Position numbers and translations under genes: made by a program. A DNA stretch of 6,939 nucleotides from Spirochaetaceae bacterium (GTDB lineage: Bacteria; Spirochaetota; Spirochaetia; Treponematales; Breznakiellaceae): positions 1 through 6,939 of the forward strand of contig JAITNZ010000046.1 of NCBI GenBank assembly GCA_031290205.1, in the 5' to 3' direction. Positions 1-4,352 of this stretch are shown here, piece after piece. Each line of letters opens with the position of its first letter. Position 1 is the first letter of the stretch. The notes beneath the pieces are model-generated. The model was given only the letters and a program-made list of their open reading frames with translations. It was not told where the DNA came from and did not search any database.

Positions 1-2
1 CG

Positions 3-118
3 TGCCCGCGATAGCGGGCATATAATCGTTTCCTATCGGCACAAGGGCGAAGCCCTTACACCGCCGCCGCATATAGCGGCGATATAATCATTCTTCTCGG
101 TGCAAGGACGTAGTCCTT
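3..118. repeat. Two tandem ~61-bp units, each with two short hairpins
   Basis: Two units follow each other with a period of 61-62 bp. Each has a first hairpin (stems 3-9/14-20 and 65-70/76-81), the shared word ATATAATC (20-27 and 82-89), a similar linker ending in TCGG, and a second hairpin (43-48/52-57 and 104-109/113-118) followed by TTA. The stems differ between units but stay paired: AAGGGC/GCCCTT against AAGGAC/GTCCTT, and GCCCGC/GCGGGC against CGCCGC/GCGGCG. The second hairpins have loops GAA and GTA, both of the GNA triloop type. The array lies downstream of the small minus-strand gene and may continue beyond the left edge. Whether it acts as RNA or as DNA cannot be told from two units. 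Confidence 0.7.
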
Positions 119-168
119 ATGGCGCCTTGCTCCTCCTATAAAAAGTCAACAAGCTCTGCGCCCCGTTT

Positions 169-429
169 TCATGTCAAACAGAAGGCAGAAAGCGGCTGTG
201 CCGCTTCCGTTATGCCGTTTGACACTTCGTTGACCAGCTCCTCCGTGACTTTCTTGTTGGAATGGAGAATGTCTCCCCATATTTCCTCAATCGTGTCGAT
301 GCTGAACTCTCCGCGCCCGGCAAGCTTTGCCTCAACGCCCTCCTTAAATCTTGCTATTTCCCGCTCAAGGTTCGCTTTGTAACCGGCGCTAGCTTTCTCT
401 ATAGCTGCTTGGATTTCTTGTTCTGTCAT
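169..429 (-). CDS. Small hypothetical protein, 86 aa
   Basis: I do not recognise this protein. The open frame extends further upstream, but I chose the ATG at 429 because GGAGG (part of GGGAGGGG, 437-444) lies 9 nt before it and the upstream extension is low-complexity and Arg-rich without a protein-like pattern. The product starts MTEQEIQAAIEKAS. Residues 2-34 look like a charged amphipathic helix, a short GRGEFS turn follows, and residues 44-75 (DTIEEIW to NGITE) look like a second helical segment. There is no signal peptide, membrane span or recognisable catalytic motif, so a small cytoplasmic helical protein is most likely. It ends in ATGA, where an 8-codon frame begins that is probably not a gene. 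It is separated from the operon on its right by about 900 bp of repeat-rich DNA, so it is probably transcribed on its own. Confidence 0.6.
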   Translation of the reverse strand: MTEQEIQAAIEKASAGYKANLEREIARFKEGVEAKLAGRGEFSIDTIEEIWGDILHSNKKVTEELVNEVSNGITEAAQPLSAFCLT

Positions 430-471
430 AATTGGGCCCCTCCCAACAGCGAAGTACGCGGTAACAAGTAT

Positions 472-489
472 GGCAGCGCGTGCGCTGCC
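472..489. repeat. Perfect short palindrome upstream of the small gene
   Basis: GGCAGCGC and GCGCTGCC face each other across two bases, so the inner pairs would open into a loop. The palindrome lies about 45 bp upstream of the ATG at 429 on the minus strand. It is followed on the plus strand by GCCTTCCCC (497-505), a word that recurs beside other hairpins in this window. It could be a regulatory hairpin or an operator-like site for the small gene, or simply one more dispersed hairpin. No promoter could be assigned with confidence nearby. Confidence 0.4.
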
Positions 490-699
490 CGAGATTGCCT
501 TCCCCATATCACAATTTTGGAATTTACCACGAAAAATAAATTGCACCCGACGCATGTCCATGGCGAGCGCATTAAAAATTTGTCCACAGGGGAAGGCTTT
601 CTCAGGTACGCGGCACAAGCGCTTACGCGCCAGCGCTCGCCGCCATTCTCCTCGCCGCGATCCTCCGTATCGGTGCATGCGCGTTAAAATAAAAAAATC

Positions 700-725
700 A
701 AAAAAAAAAACCGCAGATTTTGCGG
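700..725 (-). terminator. Terminator-like hairpin with long T-run, minus strand
   Basis: Read on the minus strand, CCGCA-AAATC-TGCGG (725-711) forms a 5-bp stem with a 5-nt loop and is followed at once by ten T residues (710-701) and a further T-rich stretch. This is the form of an intrinsic terminator. It would stop minus-strand transcripts coming from the operon at 1351-6763 before they enter the small gene at 429. The stem is short and made of the CGCAGATT word common in this region, so the fit may be partly fortuitous. Confidence 0.45.
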
Positions 726-839
726 ATTGATGCAGAAAAAAATCTGCGAATGACACGAAGAAATCGTGAATTCATAAGGATATTTTATGATTATTCGTGT
801 ACATTCACGTTCAATTTGAAAATGCTGAAGAAAAATGTC

Positions 840-876
840 CACAGATACACACAGATTAACACAGATATGGACACAG
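840..876. repeat. ACAGAT words repeated every 10 bp
   Basis: ACAGAT occurs at 841, 851 and 861, and the related ACACAG at 871, so the spacing is exactly 10 bp, about one helical turn. Looser CGCAGATT and ACACGAA words precede it (711-830). Such eroded words are common in noncoding DNA of several bacterial groups. No protein-coding reading is credible here. Confidence 0.5.
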
Positions 877-1055
877 GGGGAAGGCTTTCCCGGTCAGGGC
901 ACGAACGCTGCGCGGCGCGCGCGCACTGTTTGAGAGCGTCCACCAAAATAATATTTCTTTTATGTGTATGAAATTACAGACATATCGCATGGGTAATTCA
1001 TAAAGTGGGCAAAAATCAAGATACCCGGAGAATATTTCACTATCTTTTTTGAAGG

Positions 1056-1099
1056 AAAGTGCCACAGGCGCTTTCAGCCTTCCCATGCGCCTTAGGCAC
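1056..1099 (+). repeat. Hairpin-headed repeat, copy A (partial)
   Basis: AAAGTGCC-ACA-GGCGCTTT (1056-1074) forms an 8-bp stem with one G-T pair and a 3-nt loop. It runs into TTTCAGCCTT, the tail seen in copies B and C, and then CCCAT. The left half GTGCC-ACA-GGCGC (1059-1071) can instead pair with GCGCC-TTA-GGCAC (1087-1099), giving a longer alternative hairpin with a central mismatch. The copy faces right, towards copy B, which faces left, so together they bracket about 150 bp of AT-rich sequence. Confidence 0.55.
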
Positions 1100-1161
1100 C
1101 TGCGAGACGGGTATTTGGTAGACAGAATATACAATATATTTAGTAGTATATATAAGGAAAC

Positions 1162-1208
1162 GAATCGCCCTTCTCTTACCAAGGCAAGGCTGAAACCGCC
1201 TGTGGCGG
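1162..1208 (-). repeat. Hairpin-headed repeat, copy B (intergenic)
   Basis: On the minus strand, CCGCC-ACA-GGCGG (1208-1196) is followed by TTTCAGCCTTG and, after a variable middle, AAGGGCGATTC. Apart from the hairpin stem and a one-base gap, about 29 of 35 tail positions match copy C at 3840-3888, which lies inside a protein-coding gene. The stem differs from copy C but remains fully paired. No gene surrounds this copy. Confidence 0.65.
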
Positions 1209-1310
1209 ATTAAATCAACCACGAACCACACCAACCTCACGAACGAGTGCAAATTCACACGAAACGGATTTTTGTTCGTGTTGTTCGTGAGGTTGGTGGT
1301 TAAATTCCGC
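1205..1310. repeat. Long imperfect inverted repeat after the operon
   Basis: ACCAACCTCACGAAC (1230-1244) is a perfect 15-bp inverted match to 1283-1297. Outside it AACCAC pairs with GTGGTT with a small offset, then GCGGATTAAAT with AAATTCCGC. Inside, CACGAA (1258-1263) pairs with TTCGTG (1275-1280). The structure begins about 40 bp after the lipoprotein stop codon and would form a large hairpin at the 3' end of the operon mRNA. It lacks a T-run, so it looks more like an mRNA-stabilising structure or a small mobile remnant than an intrinsic terminator. Confidence 0.55.
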
Positions 1311-1350
1311 ATTTCAGCGGTGCCCTAAGGAAACACCGGGGAAATGTTCT

Positions 1351-2361
1351 TTACGGGACGGTTGCGATTAATGATGATGGAATAAAATTATAACCTGAAC
1401 GGTTTAAGGTAATTTTTATCTGGTCCCCGCTAAAATCTACCCATTCATTGCTTAAATCGAGCGTGTAAACGCCGCCGGCTTGAGTCAAACTCGTCATTGT
1501 AATAGGCATACCCACCCCGCTTACGTCCTCAACGCTGATATTGGTGATATCCAATAAACCGGATTCGGCAGAGCCTAACGTAATTGTTGCCCTTGCGGTG
1601 TAGGGCGGCGGCGAAGCGGAATTGAGCGCCGCGATACTTAGGTTGTTAAAATTAACCGTTAAAAAATTGAAATTATTCGGTAAGAGAAAAACGCCTAAAA
1701 AAGTCGGAATGCTGTAGATTTCCGTCAACGATAGAGGATCGAAAGCTCTCTGTGCAACGTATATTGCGGTATAGGCAAGAGTATCTCCTCCTGCTGTGCT
1801 GTTTGCCGTAACATCAGCATTATTATTTGCGTTTAAGTAGTTGGGGTTTATCAAATCGGCACTGTAAAAAAAATAACGTCCATTATTTTCTGCTGTTGGA
1901 TACGGAGTAATCAAATCCCGCGACCGTAAAATCAATGGATTAGAGGCATTGTCAATCCTAAAAAACTTTCTGCTGGAAAACGCCGAAGCGACGGACGAAG
2001 CATAGTTATTCGTTACCACCGTATAGGGTTTTAATGAGGTATAATCACTTCCCAAAGTCGGATTGATAGACGCGTAGGTTGTTTCAGACGGCGATAACTC
2101 GGTAAATCCGCTGACATATATCTTATAAAACAGGTAATAGTGGCTATGAAAGTAACTCATGTCCTGACCATTAATGCTTGGAATATTTGATGTTTGAAAA
2201 TTTAATGATACGCTTGAATAGTCATCTAGGGTAAAACTAACACCGTAATTCGATGTCCTGACAACGCTGCTTTCGGTAACAGGCTCAAGATACATGTAGG
2301 AATCAAGCCCGCAGGATGATAATACTAGCCACGAAAATAAAAACACCGTAATCTTTTGCAT
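1351..2361 (-). CDS. Putative spirochaetal lipoprotein, 336 aa
   Basis: The N-terminus MQKITVFLFSWLVLSSCG is a short lipoprotein signal: a positive residue, a hydrophobic core, and LSSC as the lipobox, with Cys17 as the predicted lipidated residue. The mature part is rich in Ser, Thr, Asn and Tyr, suggesting a beta-rich exported protein. A segment YLFYKIYVSG and the later AYTAIYVAQRAF-YSIPTFLGVFLLP pattern resemble treponemal lipoproteins of unknown function. The C-terminal 90 residues could form a separate beta domain. Two longer starts exist at 2379 and 2370. I chose 2361 because GAAGGG lies 10 nt upstream, whereas the 2379 start has only GGGGA one base away; 2370, with GGGGA 10 nt away, remains possible. 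It is the last gene of the operon, 34 nt after the TPR gene with this start. Export and co-transcription suggest an envelope role, but no specific function can be assigned. Confidence 0.8.
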   Translation of the reverse strand: MQKITVFLFSWLVLSSCGLDSYMYLEPVTESSVVRTSNYGVSFTLDDYSSVSLNFQTSNIPSINGQDMSYFHSHYYLFYKIYVSGFTELSPSETTYASINPTLGSDYTSLKPYTVVTNNYASSVASAFSSRKFFRIDNASNPLILRSRDLITPYPTAENNGRYFFYSADLINPNYLNANNNADVTANSTAGGDTLAYTAIYVAQRAFDPLSLTEIYSIPTFLGVFLLPNNFNFLTVNFNNLSIAALNSASPPPYTARATITLGSAESGLLDITNISVEDVSGVGMPITMTSLTQAGGVYTLDLSNEWVDFSGDQIKITLNRSGYNFIPSSLIATVP

Positions 2362-2395
2362 CAAGCTCATACCCTTCATATCCCCAGCGATGATT

Positions 2396-3160
2396 TCAAG
2401 GCGCCTGAGTAGTTACAAGCGTCCCGCCCGTATCAAGTGCGATAAGACGGTCGGTAGCAAGCTGAGTCCAGTCGGTATAGTCAGTATAGGTATCAACAAG
2501 CGTCTGATATGCTTTTTTTGCCAGATCGGGTTTTTCCTGCAATTCATAGAGCCGCCCTATCGCAAATTGCGTATGTGCCGCTTCGGGAAAATCTTGGTAG
2601 GAAAGCGCCTGGGTATAAAGACCTAGAGCACGCTCGATATCCTCATTCTCTTCCGCCGCTACTGCGGCATTGTAATACGAGCCGGAGGCAAGATAGGTTT
2701 TTGCACCTTGTTTCGCCCCTTGAAGAAAGGCTTCCTCAGCTTCTTTCCATGCTGCTTTTTCAAAATAGAGGCTGCCTATCATTGTCCACGCTTTAGCCGA
2801 CGGATAGCCTGAACAGGATGCGGCAAATTCAGTTAAATCTTTTATCAGCGCCTCCGCCGTATCACCGATTTCGTTCGTATTAGCTGCCTCTTGCCGCTCT
2901 TCTTCCTCGCCGCCCTCCCCTTCCCTTTCGGGCGCACGCTCCCCTTCCCCGCCGCCGCTTGCATTCAGCAACTTTTCATACCGAGGGATGAATGTTTCGT
3001 CGAGTATTCCAATTGCCGTCGTATTTCGCACGTCAATGACGACATTCGCTATTAAAAAAATAACGACAGCCAGCACGATGATGCCTGAACAGAGAAGCAC
3101 GGGCTTCCTGTTCCGGCTCAAAAAATCTGTTAGTGCATTATCAATGTTTTCGCTTGCCAT
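2396..3160 (-). CDS. Membrane-anchored tetratricopeptide repeat protein, 254 aa
   Basis: The protein has a short cytoplasmic N-terminus (NALTDFLSRNRKP), one hydrophobic span at about residues 21-42, and an extracytoplasmic helical part. Residues about 123-156 (AWTMIGSLYFEKAAWKEAEEAF), 157-190 and 194-227 (AIGRLYELQEKPDLAKKAYQ) have the spacing of three TPR units. Layout and length resemble YfgM-type proteins (TPR_21 family), which sit in the inner membrane and assist secreted proteins; that role is inferred by family only. Between the span and the TPRs, residues 68-93 form a Gly/Glu/Arg-rich low-complexity linker that looks like a recent expansion. The start is well supported: GAGG overlaps the stop codon of the ATPase gene and lies 6 nt before the ATG. 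It is the third gene of the operon, 8 nt after the ATPase. Confidence 0.8.
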   Translation of the reverse strand: MASENIDNALTDFLSRNRKPVLLCSGIIVLAVVIFLIANVVIDVRNTTAIGILDETFIPRYEKLLNASGGGEGERAPEREGEGGEEEERQEAANTNEIGDTAEALIKDLTEFAASCSGYPSAKAWTMIGSLYFEKAAWKEAEEAFLQGAKQGAKTYLASGSYYNAAVAAEENEDIERALGLYTQALSYQDFPEAAHTQFAIGRLYELQEKPDLAKKAYQTLVDTYTDYTDWTQLATDRLIALDTGGTLVTTQAP

Positions 3161-3168
3161 ATTTTACC

Positions 3169-4344
3169 TCATTCTTTTTCAATTTTTGCCGAAAAAATAT
3201 CTTTCATCAGTTTTGATAGATAGGTTCTTTGGATACCGAGTAATTTTGCCGCCTCTGTTTGGTTTCCCCGTGTTTCTTGTAACACGTTTCGGATAAAAGA
3301 AGCCTTAAAAACAGCCACGGCTTTTTTTAAGTCGCGCCCACACTCCCCTACCCTATCACAGCCATCACCATCAATAGCAGTATAGAAAAAATCATCCCGT
3401 TTGTCCAGAAGGAGGGATGACGAGTTCAAGAGCGCACGCTCGACTACGTTTTTTAACTCGCGAACATTACCTGTCCAAGGATGCGAGAGAAACGCTTCCT
3501 TCGCCGCACTCGTCCAGCCTTCAGCGCGTTTTTTCATATCAAGCGCAAAAACAGCCAAAAAATGGTCGGCAAGCGGCATAATATCTTCCTTCCTATCCCT
3601 TAGCGGCGGAATATAAATCGGCAACACGTTGAGTTTATAGTAGAGTTCGCGGATAAAAGTCCCCTGCCCTACCATGTTTTCAATATCGCTCCTCGTGGAG
3701 GCGATTATGCGGGGAAGCGGCGCTTCAAGGGGTGCATTTGGTTCAGATTTTTTATTCAATACGTGCAGAATTGTCTCTTGTAACGGAAGGCTAAGACAGG
3801 CAATTTCGTCAAAAAAAACAGTGGCGCCTGCCGGAATATGAATCGCCCTTCCTTTATCAAAGACAAGGCTGAAAGTGCCTGAGGCACTAAAAGACACAAG
3901 ATCCTTTCGAGCGCAGTTTACCCTGATAAAACTATTTTCACCGCGTGGACTCTTGATGTGAATCTGCTCCGCAATAAGCGCTTTCCCAACCCCGCTTTCC
4001 CCCGTAATCCAAACCGAAGAATTCGTTCCGGCAATGCGCTCAACGATAAGCAATTTTTCTTTCATCGCCGGACTCTCAACAATTAAGTGCCTGAGGCACC
4101 GCCTGAGGCACTGCCTGAGGCAGTTCGATGCCTCGCCTTCACTATGAAAAGGGCGTTCAAGTGCAGCTTGCTCAGTGTAGTGCTGCTCTAGGCAGTTCGA
4201 TGCCTCGCCTTCACTTTGAGAAGGGCGTTCAAGTGCAGCTTGCTCTGTGTAGTGCTGCCTGAGGCAGTTCGATGCCTCGCCTTCACTATGAAAAGGGCGT
4301 TCAGTGCATGAGGCACTTCTAGCCTCGCCTTCAGTATCCCCCAC
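3169..4344 (-). CDS. AAA+ enhancer-binding-protein-like regulator, degenerate, with repeat N-terminus
   Basis: The 391-aa protein has a sigma-54-activator AAA+ core and a C-terminal Fis-type helix-turn-helix. Visible motifs are the family lead-in VESPAMKEKL (89-98), Walker A GESGVGKA (115-122), Walker B TVFFDE (175-180), IIASTRSD (213-220, sensor I region), PPLRDRKEDI (246-255), WTGNVRELKNVVERA (290-304, sensor II) and the DNA-binding end NQTEAAKLLGIQRTYLSKL (361-379). There is no receiver, PAS or GAF domain. Residues 1-85 are instead translated repeats (SEGEASNCL three times, then CLRQCLRRCLRH). Between NCA (143-145) and FFDE the segment is about 7 residues short, and SGTFSLV (155-161) stands where ELFGHEKGAFTGA is expected. 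The usual GTFRxDLxxRL arginine-finger segment reads GTFIRELYYKL (228-238). It probably binds DNA but may not activate sigma-54. The GTG start has AGAGG 5 nt upstream, overlapping the cmk/rpsA stop; no in-frame start lies between the repeats and the AAA+ domain. Confidence 0.8.
   Translation of the reverse strand: MGDTEGEARSASCTERPFHSEGEASNCLRQHYTEQAALERPSQSEGEASNCLEQHYTEQAALERPFHSEGEASNCLRQCLRRCLRHLIVESPAMKEKLLIVERIAGTNSSVWITGESGVGKALIAEQIHIKSPRGENSFIRVNCARKDLVSFSASGTFSLVFDKGRAIHIPAGATVFFDEIACLSLPLQETILHVLNKKSEPNAPLEAPLPRIIASTRSDIENMVGQGTFIRELYYKLNVLPIYIPPLRDRKEDIMPLADHFLAVFALDMKKRAEGWTSAAKEAFLSHPWTGNVRELKNVVERALLNSSSLLLDKRDDFFYTAIDGDGCDRVGECGRDLKKAVAVFKASFIRNVLQETRGNQTEAAKLLGIQRTYLSKLMKDIFSAKIEKE
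3840..3888 (-). repeat. Hairpin-headed repeat, copy C, inside the ATPase gene
   Basis: On the minus strand, AGTGCC-TCA-GGCACT (3888-3874) is followed by TTTCAGCCTTG and ends in AAGGGCGATTC. It matches intergenic copy B over the whole length except for paired changes in the stem, some middle bases and one gap. Read in the gene frame it encodes SASGTFSLVFDKGRAI (residues 153-168 of the ATPase), exactly where the GAFTGA loop normally lies. A repeat copy in frame within a conserved functional loop is unusual. Confidence 0.65.
4087..4340 (+). repeat. 72-bp tandem array and hairpin cluster in the ATPase N-terminus
   Basis: The word GGCAGTTCGATGCCTCGCC begins at 4119, 4191 and 4263 (the last base or two vary little), giving a 72-bp period with two full units and a partial third. 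Each unit starts with a hairpin: CTGCC-TGA-GGCAG at 4111-4123 and 4255-4267, and CTGCT-CTA-GGCAG at 4183-4195. A further GTGCC-TGA-GGCAC lies at 4087-4099, and AGTGC-ATGAG-GCACT at 4303-4317 is again followed by GCCTCGCCTTCA. After each full hairpin come GCCTCGCCTTCACT and AAGGGCGTTCA, resembling the tail of copies B and C, so the array is probably the same family in the opposite orientation. A period of 24 codons keeps the reading frame open. Confidence 0.75.
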
Positions 4345-4352
4345 CCCTACCT

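Larger units (their letters stand above)
583..923. repeat. Degenerate direct repeat, two copies about 288 bp apart
   Basis: Copies at about 583-637 and 871-923 share CACAGGGG-AAGGCTTT, then a looser stretch containing GGCACAAGCGCT or GGCACGAACGCT, then a CGCG-rich end. The region between them (640-870) holds no credible gene, only A-rich sequence and eroded CGCAGATT/ACACGAA-type words typical of noncoding DNA. The left copy includes many GCGC-rich words up to about 685. The function is unknown. Confidence 0.4.

Noticed and set aside
1..168. CRISPR array at the left edge
   Set aside because: The units carry diverging hairpins and a similar linker rather than identical repeats with unique spacers, and no cas gene is present.
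130..172. GGAGGAG on the minus strand and an 8-codon ATGA-overlapping frame after the small gene
   Set aside because: The Shine-Dalgarno-like site is followed by ATA and the hairpin array with no usable start codon, and the 8-codon frame is too short to support.
430..756. Upstream extension of the small minus-strand gene to 195 aa
   Set aside because: The extension is Arg- and Phe-rich, spans palindromes and repeat words, and the internal ATG at 429 has a strong GGAGG site.
720..971. Plus-strand 83-aa frame
   Set aside because: It consists of translated CGCAGATT, ACACGAA and ACAGAT words and has no supported start.
856..1182. Minus-strand 108-aa frame starting MVREGRFVSLY
   Set aside because: It begins inside repeat copy B, crosses copy A and the phased words, and shows no protein-like pattern. 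The GRF resemblance to AAA+ proteins comes from the shared repeat only; no Walker motifs are nearby.
1040..1312. Minus-strand frame reading MRNLTTNLTNNTNKNP
   Set aside because: It is a translation of the CACGAAC-type inverted repeat and copies A and B; such peptides are typical false genes from noncoding repeats.
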